Shown here: piece by piece, positions 1 to 7,594 of the stretch | How positions within the stretch are numbered: the first letter of the stretch is position 1 | How the letters are laid out: every line of letters starts with the position of its first letter | DNA from: CAZHRK01 sp964534555 | Lineage (GTDB): Bacteria > Babelota > Babeliae > Babelales > RVW-14 | Direction of reading: 5' to 3' | NCBI GenBank assembly: GCA_964534555.1 | Contig: CAZHRK010000005.1 | Span: 1 to 37,005 of the forward strand | DNA: 37,005 nt | Notes under the pieces: generated by a model | Told to the model about the DNA's origin: nothing | What the model saw: only the letters and a program-made list of their open reading frames with translations | The model's database searches: none | Program-made: the position numbers and the translations under genes

Positions 1-330
1 TTCGACCGCCTTTAGTCTTGAGCTTGTCGAAAGGTCAGGGCGAGCGGGGATAGAAGATATTACTTATCTAGTCAGCACGCATCTCACGGCAAGCGGGGGT
101 GGCATCAATCGGGGCGACTAGGGCCGGCGCGGGCAGGAACAGTGGGCTGCCAGGGTCGTTTTAGGCAGGAACAGGCCTAATATAAAAATGTATTTCAATA
201 TATTTATAAGCAAAACCTGTTCCTGTTTTGCAATTGCCCCCAAAGCCCTGTCTCCTGTTTAGGAATTACCCTAAATGCCCGCTCGATCAAACCCTTCGAC
301 AAGCTCAGGGCGAGCGGTAGGGGTAGTTAT

Positions 331-591
331 CTAAAAAATAATTATGGGTTACGTACTGCTTGATTGCAGCGTGTTATCCGGAGGTTCACGGAGGAGTCCT
401 CCGTGCGTTAGTGTAACTTCGCCGGTGCGATCACCTGGAGCATATATGCGAGGGTGATCGGTGGCTGGTCAAGCGAAGCCAGCGCTGGTGGTCTGGGTCC
501 AGGGTGGTGACCAAACACCATCCTGGACGTCTGCGGCCGACGCCGCACAAATAATTAATCATTATTATTAATAATTAAAATTATGATCATT
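331..591 (+). repeat. R6 structured repeat, copy 1
   Basis: This GC-rich block with AT-rich ends recurs at 7329-7594 and, inverted, at 20561-20840. A divergent relative lies at 6812-7108. It contains consecutive hairpins: CACGGAGG/CCTCCGTG (387-405), GATCACC/GGTGATC (429-459) with an inner GCATATATGC, a CCAGCGCTGG palindrome (479-488), an 11-bp arm pair with one mismatch (499-509/516-526), and TGCGGC/GCCGCA (532-547). The left end joins R1 through a sequence like GTAGTTATCTAAAAAATAAT. No plausible reading frame spans it. It could be a structured RNA or a non-autonomous mobile element; the sequence alone does not decide. Confidence 0.8.
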
Positions 592-847
592 ACATAAAAT
601 ATGAGTTTAAAAATACGTATAGCCTAAACCTGTTCCTGTTTAGGAATTGCCCCAAAGGACCCGCTCGATCAAACCCGCAGGCACGCTCAGGGCGAGCGGG
701 GATAGAAGACATCACTTATGTAGTTGTACGCACACTCACGGCGAGCGGGGACAAGTTCATCACACTGAATAAAGAGTTATTAGGGTAGTCGCCAGACAGG
801 AACAGGTTTGGCATATCACATATAAAATTACATGCATTAATAAATTC

Positions 848-907
848 AAATCTTAAAAGATCCCCATCAATACGCTACACTCTTGGCAAGAGTAAGTCTT
901 AAGATTT
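848..907 (+). promoter_or_regulatory. Promoter and operator-like palindromes of the MNT/HEPN pair
   Basis: TTAAAA (853-858) and TACACT (876-881) are 17 bp apart. The same two hexamers with the same spacing precede the second MNT gene near 22.1 kb, so this is probably the real promoter. A perfect 15-bp palindrome with arms ACTCTTG/CAAGAGT (879-893) overlaps the -10 end. A perfect 9-bp inverted repeat, AAATCTTAA/TTAAGATTT (848-856/899-907), encloses the whole region. Autoregulation by the toxin-antitoxin pair is inferred from these palindromes. Confidence 0.55.
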
Positions 908-922
908 GTTGGGGGCATAATT

Positions 923-1237
923 ATGGATGCTAAACTACGCGAGCTTGTTGATCGATTGACTGCGGTTTACAACCCGGAGCGTATTTATTTGTTTGGCTCA
1001 CGTGCATGGGGATCGCCGCACGATGATAGTGATTATGATGTTTTGGTTGAGGTTGCAAACAGTAGCCTTGTTCCGCATCGTCGTCCGGTTGCGGGGTACA
1101 TAGAGCTGTATGGCTTTGGCGCTCCGGTTGATCTGCTTGTTTATACAACTGATGAGCTGAATGCACGTAAGGAGTATCCTGGCCGTATTGTTACAAAAGC
1201 TGTGCGAGAGGGGTTAATAATTTATGCTCGATCATGA
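923..1237 (+). CDS. MNT-type nucleotidyltransferase (antitoxin of MNT/HEPN pair)
   Basis: This 104-aa protein belongs to the minimal nucleotidyltransferase (MNT, pol beta superfamily) group. The signature is visible: Gly25-Ser26 in LFGSRAWG, then Asp37 and Asp39 in SDYDV, with a third acidic position around Asp70 (APVDLLVY). In studied MNT/HEPN systems the MNT enzyme AMPylates and neutralises the HEPN ribonuclease; that role is inferred here. The start is ATG after a GGGGG ribosome site. Its last 14 bases overlap the HEPN start at 1224, so the pair is probably translationally coupled. A close paralogue with a nearly identical N-terminus lies at 21781-22095 on the minus strand. Confidence 0.9.
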   Translation: MDAKLRELVDRLTAVYNPERIYLFGSRAWGSPHDDSDYDVLVEVANSSLVPHRRPVAGYIELYGFGAPVDLLVYTTDELNARKEYPGRIVTKAVREGLIIYARS

Positions 1238-1634
1238 ATTATGGATTTCACTTGCATATGAAGATTTTTTAACGGCCAAGGCATTACGTAAAAATCGTTT
1301 TTATAATGGTGCTGCATATCATTGCCAGCAATCAGCTGAAAAAGTGCTTAAGGGATTTCTCTCGTTTAAAAATGCTTCAATTCCTAAAACACATAGCCTT
1401 ATACGATTAGTTGAGGTTTGTAGTGCATATGAAAAAGATTTTGTAAAAATTGTTTCTTATGCTGCAAGCCTTGATCCTTTTAGCACTGCAACGCGCTATC
1501 CAGATAATTTTATTGAAGTAGATAAAACCGAAGTCGGCGTTTTGATTAATGATGCTAAGAAAATTTTTGATTTTGTTATCTCAAAAATAGAGCAATCGAC
1601 TGGGCATCACCAGACTATTATTTTCCCACGATAA
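1224..1634 (+). CDS. HEPN domain protein (toxin partner of MNT)
   Basis: This 136-aa protein shows the typical HEPN helix AAYHCQQSAEKVLKGFL (residues 30-46), then KTHSLIRL and the ATRYPD stretch (89-94). The ribosome site is GAGAGGGG (1206-1213), inside the upstream MNT gene. HEPN toxins of this kind are RNases that act as dimers through an Rx4-6H motif. I do not find that motif, so the protein may be of the non-catalytic HEPN subtype found beside MNT proteins, or may use other residues. It is adjacent to MNT with a 14-bp overlap, and the same overlap is preserved in the broken second copy of the locus. The family call is firm; toxin activity is uncertain. Confidence 0.85.
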   Translation: MLDHELWISLAYEDFLTAKALRKNRFYNGAAYHCQQSAEKVLKGFLSFKNASIPKTHSLIRLVEVCSAYEKDFVKIVSYAASLDPFSTATRYPDNFIEVDKTEVGVLINDAKKIFDFVISKIEQSTGHHQTIIFPR

Positions 1635-2168
1635 AATATTTATAGCCTAAACCTGTTCCTGTTTAGGAATTGCCCCAAAGGACCCGCTCGATCAAACCCG
1701 CAGGCACGCTCAGGGCGAGCGGTAAGGGTAATCGCAAAACAGGAACAGGTTTTGCATTATAAATATATGGAATGCATTATTAATTATATGCGGGCGCGGG
1801 AGTTGCCCGCCCGACCCCAAAGGCCTGTTCCTGCCTAAGACGACCCCAAAGGTTCGCTCGATCAAACCCGCAGGCACGCTCAGGGCGAGCGGGATATAAA
1901 CAACCGCTTTTATAGGCAGCGGGTGGCTGAGGGCGAGCGGAGATAGAAGACATCACACTAAATATCACTTTTTTAGGGTAGTCGCCAGACAGGAACAGGT
2001 CTGGCATATCAACATATACATTCATTTAAAAACTTTTTTACAAAGAATTTTTACCTTTATTGCATAAGCTAACCCCCACTTTTATACTTGATCTACATAA
2101 TTTAACCCCTACTTATAGCCACAATTACTAAAAACTAACCCCCACTTTTAACCATAAAGGTAATCCTT
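1635..2168. repeat. Intergenic hairpin-repeat array 2
   Basis: In order: R2 class C (about 1648-1677), R1 (1681-1720), reverse R2 class A (1723-1755), AT connector, R2 class E with GCGGGC/GCCCGC arms (1788-1817), R2 class D with AGGC/GCCT arms (about 1820-1850), R1 (1854-1892), spacer R4 (an AAACAACCGCTTTTATAGG-like stretch) and R3, then reverse R2 class B (about 1976-2006). An AT-rich stretch follows, then the triple direct repeat in front of the ATPase gene. Confidence 0.8.
2069..2150 (+). repeat. Three direct repeats with a 33-bp period upstream of the ATPase gene
   Basis: CTAACCCCCACTTTTA occurs at 2069-2084 and 2135-2150. A variant, TTAACCCCTACTTATA, lies exactly between them at 2102-2117. 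The start-to-start distance is 33 bp both times, about three helical turns, so a protein bound to each copy would sit on one DNA face. The last copy ends 18 bp before the ATG at 2169. The position suggests an operator array for the downstream gene. It is too small for a CRISPR, and no replication protein is present that would make it an iteron array. Confidence 0.7.
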
Positions 2169-3527
2169 ATGAAGCGGCTTATTGATTACGCCTTGCTTGA
2201 ATGGAAGCAAAACCCTTCCCGTAAGCCACTTCTCGTGCGGGGTGCTCGTCAGGTAGGTAAAACATATGCGCTCAGGGTACTGGGAAAGACTTACGAATCA
2301 TTTGTTGAGGTTAACCTTGAGGAAAACGAGTATGCCAGGCAGATTATTGAGCGTGATTATGATGTTCAGCGTATTATTTTACAGTTGTCTGAATATCTGC
2401 AGCAGGAGATTACGCCAGGCAAAACACTTCTTTTTTTTGATGAAATTCAGGCTTCGCCTCGAGCGATTACTGCGTTGCGCTATTTTTACGAGCGGCTTCC
2501 GCAGCTGCACGTTGCCGCTGCTGGCTCATTATTAGAATTTGCTTTGGAGCAGGTTGGTGTGCCGGTGGGGCGTATTGAATCACGCTTTATGTACCCGTTA
2601 TCATTTGTTGAGTTTTTAGCTGCGCAGGGTAACTCCTTCTGGCTCAAGGCGCTGATTCAAGCACGTCCAGAAGCCCCGCTTTCTGCTGAGCTGCACGTAG
2701 CGCTTATGAATCAAGTCAGTGTGTATTTAGCTGTTGGTGGTATGCCCGAGGCAGTGTCGACATGGCTTGCACAAAAAACATCACGCGCTGTCATGCGCGT
2801 GCACGCGACGCTCCTTGAGTCGTATCAACAAGATTTTGGCAAGTATGCGGCTAAGCACCAAATGAAATATTTAGATCAGATATTTCAAAAAGCGCTTAGA
2901 CAGCTTGGCACCAAATTTATATTTGCGCATGTGGGTGACTATAAAAAGAGGGAGCTTGCGCCGGCTGTTGATCTGCTTGTAAAGGCGGGTGTTTTGCATA
3001 AGGTTTTTAAAACTTCAGCTCAGGGGGTGCCGCTTGGTGCAGAGGCTGAGCTTGATGATTTCAAAATTATTTTTTTAGACTGCGCGCTTGCGCAGGCCCA
3101 GCTTGGCCTTGACCCATCTGCGTGGCTTATTGGTTCTGATAAGCAATTTGCAAATCAAGGAGCATTAATCGAGGCTTTTGTTGGGCAAGAGCTTTTGGCC
3201 TACAGTAACTGGATGCGGCGCGAGCAGCTTTTTTATTGGCGCAGAGATATCAAGGGGAGTGATGCTGAGGTTGATTATGTTGTTCAGCATAATCAAAGCA
3301 TTGTTCCTATCGAAGTTAAAGCCGGTGCTAACAGACGTATTAAAAGTATGTATCTTTTTCTTGAGAGCAGGGCTGATGCTGCTCTTGCACCCGCGGGAAT
3401 ACGAATCTGGGGCGGAGGTTTTGAAAAAGAGCAGGTGCTGAGCTCGTATCCACTTTATGCAATTATTTGTTTTATGCTTGTGGTTAATCATGAGCTCCAA
3501 GAGGTTGTTGATCAGCTTATAAAATGA
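2169..3527 (+). CDS. AAA ATPase with DUF4143 domain
   Basis: This 452-aa protein has an N-terminal AAA_14 ATPase with Walker A GARQVGKT (residues 25-32), Walker B LLFFDEIQ (87-94) and the AAGSLLEFAL segment (117-126). A C-terminal DUF4143 domain carries a PD-(D/E)xK-like signature, AEVDYVV followed by IEVKAG, at about residues 365-388. Length and order match the common DUF4143 ATPases, whose role is unknown and which are usually mobile, accessory genes. The start is ATG with AAAGG (2156-2160) ahead of it. The gene stands alone between two repeat arrays, with three 33-bp-spaced direct repeats upstream. The function is not established. A DNA-related or toxin-like NTPase-nuclease activity is inference. 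Confidence 0.9.
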   Translation: MKRLIDYALLEWKQNPSRKPLLVRGARQVGKTYALRVLGKTYESFVEVNLEENEYARQIIERDYDVQRIILQLSEYLQQEITPGKTLLFFDEIQASPRAITALRYFYERLPQLHVAAAGSLLEFALEQVGVPVGRIESRFMYPLSFVEFLAAQGNSFWLKALIQARPEAPLSAELHVALMNQVSVYLAVGGMPEAVSTWLAQKTSRAVMRVHATLLESYQQDFGKYAAKHQMKYLDQIFQKALRQLGTKFIFAHVGDYKKRELAPAVDLLVKAGVLHKVFKTSAQGVPLGAEAELDDFKIIFLDCALAQAQLGLDPSAWLIGSDKQFANQGALIEAFVGQELLAYSNWMRREQLFYWRRDIKGSDAEVDYVVQHNQSIVPIEVKAGANRRIKSMYLFLESRADAALAPAGIRIWGGGFEKEQVLSSYPLYAIICFMLVVNHELQEVVDQLIK

Positions 3528-4284
3528 TGTTATGCCAAACCTGTTCCGGTCTGGCGACTACCCTAAAAAACTGTTTGCTGTTTTGCAACGCCCCAAAGGG
3601 CCGCTCGATCAAACCCGCAGGCATGCTCAGGGCGAGCGGGTATATAAACAAACGCTTTTATAGGCAGTGGGTGCGCTCAGGGCGAGCGGTAAGGGTAATC
3701 GCAAAACAGGAACAGGTTTTGCATTATAAATATATGGAATTCATTATCAATTATATGCGGGCGCGGGAGTTGCCCGCCCGACCCCAAAAGCCTCTTCCAG
3801 CCTAAGACGACCCTAGAGGTCCGCTCGATCAGACCCTTCGACGAACTCAGGGCGAGCGGGGATAGAAGACATCACTTATCTAGTCAGCACGCATCTTACG
3901 GTGAGCGGTAGGGGTAGTCGCCAGACCGGAACAGGTTTGGCATATCATTATCATGAAATACATTTATTTTATAAGCGGGTGCCGCATACACACACCACAA
4001 AAAAACCTTGCTCTCGTGTCGAACATCGGCTAAGGTAATTTTCAGACAATTGGTTTGCGTTTGTCACAAAAAAAGAGCACAGCATCATGCCATGGCCTTG
4101 AGCCTTGCTACGAGCATGATGATCCAGTCGCCAAAGCTGCAATCTGGACAGGCAAGAAAGGAGGCTCAAAAAGGAGAAGCAAACAATCTTGTTGACTTTT
4201 TAGTCTTGGATTCGGAATAGTAAGCATACGTAATTGTGCGTATGACGATCATAAGCCTATGTTTATTGTGTGAGGTACATACTT
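3528..4284. repeat. Intergenic hairpin-repeat array 3 plus unassigned leader
   Basis: Elements: R2 class B (3534-3564), a degenerate R2, R1 (3601-3640), R4 with a second R1 half, reverse R2 class A (3693-3725), R2 class E (3756-3784), degenerate class D, R1 (3821-3860), R3, and reverse R2 class B (3911-3941). From 3942 to 4284 no repeat or recognised gene is seen. Two short overlapping open frames there on opposite strands (near 4.0-4.2 kb) show no family features. AAAGGAGG at 4157-4164 has no start codon at useful distance. TTGACT (4192-4197) and an inverted repeat CATACG/CGTATG (4225-4244) may belong to the promoter region of the next gene. Confidence 0.75.
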
Positions 4285-5826
4285 ATGAATAAATCTCTAA
4301 AGGGTTTATTAGTAGCCCTTCTCGCTGTTAGCGCTGCATCAGCAAATAACAGCACAAACAAAACATTTTTGATGCCACGTTCCCACGGTGTTAACCTTCC
4401 AATGGAAGCTACAACATTTGGTGAACTAACGCATCGTAGAGCAAAAGATGCTTTCGGTGGTAACCTGCAAGTTTCAGGTTTCTACAGCGCAAGCACAAAT
4501 GGTGAAGAGCAAGCAAAATACTTCTTGTTTGCTAATAAGAGCAAAGTTGAATTTGTAGGCAGAACCGCTGCAGCAAAAGATGGCATACTTGAGTACGCAT
4601 TACATGATACACCAGGTGTCGCTGCGGCTAACAGAGATACGCGAGTTCCTGTGGATGCTCTTGCAGGCCTTAGCCTAGATCCAGAGCAAACAGCGTATGG
4701 TGTGCGTTTTGACTATCACCAAGATTTGAGCAAGATCCTTCGTGGTCTTTACCTCAGAGCAAGCCTTCCTGTTGCTCATGTAGAGAATGATGTTCAAGTA
4801 AAAACAACATCTGCTGGGGCAGGTCTTCCTGTTGCTATGACAGGTCTTGCAGTTGTTACTCCTGCTGGTGATGTACTTAAGTCATACCTTGCAGGTACGT
4901 ACTCAAATGCTACAGCTGCTAACGCTCAAGAGAAATTAACACACGCTTTAGTTGCTGGTGCGCAATCAGAAACAGGCGTTGCTGATATTGATGTTCAGCT
5001 CGGCTATAAGGTGCTTGATAAAGCAAACTACCATATGGCGCTTGCACTCGGCTTAACGATTCCTACAGGAAACGAAGCTGATGGCAAATACCTTTTCCAA
5101 CCAATTGTTGGTAATGGTAAGCACTTTGGCCTTGGTGGTGATGTATGCGCTGGCGCACGTGTGTGGGGCGATATGGACCACAACCTCCGCCTCAGCATGC
5201 ACCTTCGTTACCGCTATCTTTTCGAGTCATCACAAAAGCGTACACTTGGCCTAAAAAATCAAGATGGTTCAGCTATTGCATTTGCACAATATGCACTTGT
5301 TCAAGTTGAAGCAGCTGGTGCTAACGCTGCACTTAGACCTTTTGCAAACGTGTTCACTGTTAATACAGATGTAACCCCAGGCAGCCAGCTTGATGGCAGC
5401 CTTGCACTTGCGTATAACAATGGTGGCTGGTCTGTTGATCTTGGCTACAACATGTTCTATCGCGAAGCTGAATCTGTTAAAATCAAAGGTACGGCTCCAG
5501 AAAAATATGCTGTGGTAAACCAGGTTTGGGATACTACTCAAGTTTTTCCTGCTGCAACAGGTGCAAACTTTGCTGTTACTGCTAATGGTAATGCTAACGC
5601 TCTTAATGCTGGTAGCCATTATCTTATTACAAAAGACAATCTCGACCCCCGTGCAGCTGCAACTGATTCAGCGTTCACAAACGCGATCTATGCTGGCGCT
5701 GGCTACACATTCAAAGAGTGGGATACACCTTTGATGCTTGGCGTAGGTGGCAAATACGAATTTGCTAACGACAACAACGCTCTCGAGCAATGGGGCGTAT
5801 GGGGTAAAGTTGGTGTTGGTTTCTAA
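4285..5826 (+). CDS. Outer-membrane beta-barrel protein, TNKTF family, paralogue 1
   Basis: This 513-aa protein has a Sec signal peptide (charged MNKSLK, hydrophobic core, probable cut after SAASA). The mature N-terminus is STNKTFLMPRS, and the protein ends in ...WGKVGVGF, an aromatic C-terminus typical of outer-membrane barrels. Alternating short strands throughout (for example GYNMFYREAE, GGKYEFANDN) fit a porin-like barrel. Two paralogues in the window (28629-30518 and 32318-33805) share the TNKTF start, the RTLG segment, the DLGYN-F-RE segment and the YEFA-LEQW end. I chose ATG 4285 over an upstream GTG because TGAGG (4271-4275) sits at good spacing and the signal peptide begins there. 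A terminator follows. The ligand or transport role is unknown. Confidence 0.8.
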   Translation: MNKSLKGLLVALLAVSAASANNSTNKTFLMPRSHGVNLPMEATTFGELTHRRAKDAFGGNLQVSGFYSASTNGEEQAKYFLFANKSKVEFVGRTAAAKDGILEYALHDTPGVAAANRDTRVPVDALAGLSLDPEQTAYGVRFDYHQDLSKILRGLYLRASLPVAHVENDVQVKTTSAGAGLPVAMTGLAVVTPAGDVLKSYLAGTYSNATAANAQEKLTHALVAGAQSETGVADIDVQLGYKVLDKANYHMALALGLTIPTGNEADGKYLFQPIVGNGKHFGLGGDVCAGARVWGDMDHNLRLSMHLRYRYLFESSQKRTLGLKNQDGSAIAFAQYALVQVEAAGANAALRPFANVFTVNTDVTPGSQLDGSLALAYNNGGWSVDLGYNMFYREAESVKIKGTAPEKYAVVNQVWDTTQVFPAATGANFAVTANGNANALNAGSHYLITKDNLDPRAAATDSAFTNAIYAGAGYTFKEWDTPLMLGVGGKYEFANDNNALEQWGVWGKVGVGF

Positions 5827-5869
5827 TCAGACCGATTCCATCATTACTCATTGACCTAATAAGTCATGA

Positions 5870-5903
5870 AAAGAGGGTTCTGCTAGCGCAGGGCCCTTTT
5901 TTA
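5870..5903 (+). terminator. Rho-independent terminator after the outer-membrane gene
   Basis: The hairpin AGGG..CTGC-loop-GCAG..CCCT is followed by six T. Its 3' arm shares CTAGCGCAGGGCCCT with the terminator at 6389-6422, so the two look like diverged copies that bracket the DUF4160/DUF2442 pair. Confidence 0.85.
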
Positions 5904-5918
5904 TTGCAAGGAGCATTT

Positions 5919-6158
5919 GTGAGCCCAACTGTTTTACGGTATAAAAATTATAGACTTTTCTTTTTCTCTCATGAGGAGCCGCGTATGCATGTGCATATTT
6001 CATCTCCTGATGGTGAGGCCAAGTTTTGGCTAGAGCCAATGGTTGCACTTGCTGATTATAGCGGGTATTCTGAGAGGCAGCTTAAAGAGCTTTCAAAATT
6101 GGTAGAAAAACATGCAAAAGAAATTGAAAAAGCCTGGAAAAAACACTTTAGGGTTTGA
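5919..6158 (+). CDS. DUF4160 family protein
   Basis: This 79-aa protein matches the DUF4160 pattern: an SPTVLR start, FFFSHEEPRMHVHI near residues 15-28, then AKFWLEP, and a C-terminal helix ending in AWKKHF. The GTG at 5919 is preferred because AAGGAG (5908-5913) lies 5 bases before it and the family usually starts with (M)SPT. The gene starts right after the terminator of the outer-membrane gene and overlaps the DUF2442 gene by 47 bases. DUF4160 and DUF2442 genes are often neighbours in bacteria, and a toxin-antitoxin role has been suspected. No catalytic activity can be read from the sequence. Confidence 0.85.
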   Translation: MSPTVLRYKNYRLFFFSHEEPRMHVHISSPDGEAKFWLEPMVALADYSGYSERQLKELSKLVEKHAKEIEKAWKKHFRV

Positions 6159-6381
6159 GATTTCTAATATCTCACGCCATGGAATGTGGCTTTTGATTGG
6201 CGAAAAAGAGTTCTTCATATCGTTTAAAGAGTATCCCTGGTTTTTGCAAGCAAAAATTGATCAGGTATATGCGGTTGAGTTTGCACACGGCAAATTCCTG
6301 CATTGGCCCGAGCTCGATATTGATATTGAGCTTGCTGCGCTTGAAAATCCTACGGCATATCCACTTGTTTATAAAAAGTAG
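6112..6381 (+). CDS. DUF2442 family protein
   Basis: This 89-aa protein contains the DUF2442 core: ISRHGMWLLIGEKEFFISF, then YPWFLQA, LHWPELDIDIEL and a C-terminal NPTAYPLVYK. The frame begins inside the 3' end of the DUF4160 gene and overlaps it by 47 bases, which suggests coupled translation. No good ribosome site is visible before ATG 6112; TTG 6124 is an alternative. Together with DUF4160 it makes a two-gene accessory unit closed by a perfect palindromic terminator. In other genomes DUF2442 proteins act as small partner or antitoxin-like proteins; that role is inference here. Confidence 0.85.
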   Translation: MQKKLKKPGKNTLGFEISNISRHGMWLLIGEKEFFISFKEYPWFLQAKIDQVYAVEFAHGKFLHWPELDIDIELAALENPTAYPLVYKK

Positions 6382-6388
6382 TATTTTA

Positions 6389-6422
6389 AGAGAGGGCCCT
6401 GCGCTAGCGCAGGGCCCTCTCT
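6389..6422 (+). terminator. Perfect palindromic terminator-like hairpin after DUF2442
   Basis: A 34-bp perfect palindrome is centred on GCGCTAGCGC, with outer arms AGAGAGGGCCCT/AGGGCCCTCTCT. Only a short T-poor tail follows (CTTATTAG), so termination may depend on stem strength or work in both directions. The next 40 bases recur after the terminator at 17131-17168. Confidence 0.75.
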
Positions 6423-6724
6423 TATTAGAATAATTTTAAGTAATTATATTTGATAAGCCAAACCTGTATCCGGTCTGGCGACTACCCTAACAACCGATTA
6501 TTCAGTGTGATGATGCCAGCCCCCGCTCGCCCTGAGTTTATCGAAGGGTCTGATCGAGCGGCCTTTTTGAGCCGTCTTAGGCAGGAAACAGTGCGCCGCT
6601 AGGGCCGGGCGGGCAGGAACGGGCCCGCATATAATAAAGTATGAAATCCATATATTTATAAGCAAAACCTGTTCCTGTTTTGCGATTACCCTAGAAAACG
6701 AACATTTGTCTGATGATCTTGTCC

Positions 6725-6787
6725 CCGCTCGCCCTGACCTTTCGACAAGCTCAAGACTAAAGGCGGTCGAAGGGTTTGATCGAGCGG
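6725..6787 (-). repeat. Expanded R1 hairpin (63 nt)
   Basis: The outer arms are the usual CCGCTCG/CGAGCGG, but about 24 extra bases inside create a second stem, CCTTTCGAC/GTCGAAGG. The same expanded form is at 20273-20335, and a copy is cut by the left window edge (1-47). Normal R1 copies lack the insert. Confidence 0.8.
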
Positions 6788-6811
6788 ACCTTGTGTTAAT
6801 AAATCTATTAC

Positions 6812-7108
6812 TCAAATTAATCATAATTTTATGTATTAAAAATAATGATTAATTAATAATTGTGCGGCGTCGGCCGCAACCGACCAAAGGGGTGCATCGA
6901 CCACCCCTCTGGACACAGGTCGCCAGGCTACGCCCTGGACCCAGCGCTTCAGCCACAGCAGCATCGCCTTCAGCACACACGCTGCGCGTGATGCGCTGCT
7001 CAGCTGCTGGAAGTGCCTCGGCCCGGCACTTGACTCAGCGCGTAATGACCGGCATAGCTGCGCGGCGATACTCATTAAGCACGTTGCTTCGTTAAAATTA
7101 ATTATGTG
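6812..7108 (-). repeat. R6 structured repeat, divergent copy 4
   Basis: This copy has the same AT-rich end (AATAATGATTAATTAAT-like) and the same terminal TGCGGC/GCCGCA hairpin (6863-6878) as the other R6 copies, in inverted orientation. The next hairpin is kept as a structure but has different bases: AGGGGTG/CACCCCT (6888-6908) instead of the GGGTGGTG/CACCATCC type. A CCAGG/CCTGG hairpin follows (about 6923-6938). The inner part is largely unlike the other copies. Stems with changed bases support selection on folding, if the two really are homologous. Confidence 0.6.
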
Positions 7109-7328
7109 AGTATCTTGCGTAGCACGCAGTTTTGAGCGCTGCGCGCCTGACGACCAAAAACGCTACGGTCTCAAAGCGCGCTACGCGCTGGCTTGTTCGA
7201 CACGGCTGTTTTGGCTCAACGGAAAATAATGATATAAGCAAAACCTGTTCCTGTTTAGGTATTGCCCCAAAGGTCCGCTCATGCAAACCCTTCGACGCGC
7301 TCAGGGCGAGCGGGGACAAAGTAGTTAT

Positions 7329-7594
7329 CTAAAAAATAATTATGGTTTACGTACAGCTTGATCGCAGCGTGTTATGCGGAGGTTCACGGAGGTGTCCTCC
7401 GTGCGTTAGTGTAACTTCGCCGGTGCGATCACCTGGAGCATGTATGCGAGGGTGATCGGTGGCTGGTCCAGCGATGCCAGCGCTGGTGGTCTGGGTCCAG
7501 GGTGGTGACCAAACACCATCCTGGTCGTCTGCGGCCGACGCCGCACAAATAAATAATCATTATTATTAATAATTAAAATTTAATGTAAGAAAGA
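7329..7594 (+). repeat. R6 structured repeat, copy 2
   Basis: This copy is nearly identical to copy 1 (331-591) across the whole hairpin region. Differences lie mainly in loops and linkers: loop TGT instead of AGT in the first hairpin, GTATGC instead of ATATGC in the second, and CCAGCGATGCC instead of CAAGCGAAGCC. It is flanked by R1 hairpins on both sides (7276-7313 and 7599-7638). Confidence 0.8.

Larger units (their letters stand above)
1..922. repeat. Intergenic hairpin-repeat array 1
   Basis: No gene is seen before 923. The array reads: end of an expanded R1 hairpin (1-47), a spacer starting GGATAGAAGA (R3), degenerate and reverse R2 hairpins (about 127-177), an AT-rich connector, an R2 class A hairpin (210-240), an R1 hairpin (279-317), the R6 structured module (331-591), R2 class C (622-653), R1 (659-698), R3 again, and reverse R2 class B (782-812). 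R1 has arms CCGCTCG/CGAGCGG around a CCCT...AGGG inner stem. R2 has varying stems around CTGTTCC. The rest is AT-rich linker and the promoter of the next gene. Confidence 0.85.

Noticed and set aside
3524..3805. Open frame of 93 codons after the ATPase gene
   Set aside because: It runs through R1 and R2 hairpins and its peptide is translated repeat DNA; the same words occur in all arrays.
4008..4220. Open frame of 70 codons before the outer-membrane gene
   Set aside because: There is no suitable ribosome site at its start, no family features, and an overlapping frame on the other strand of equal quality.
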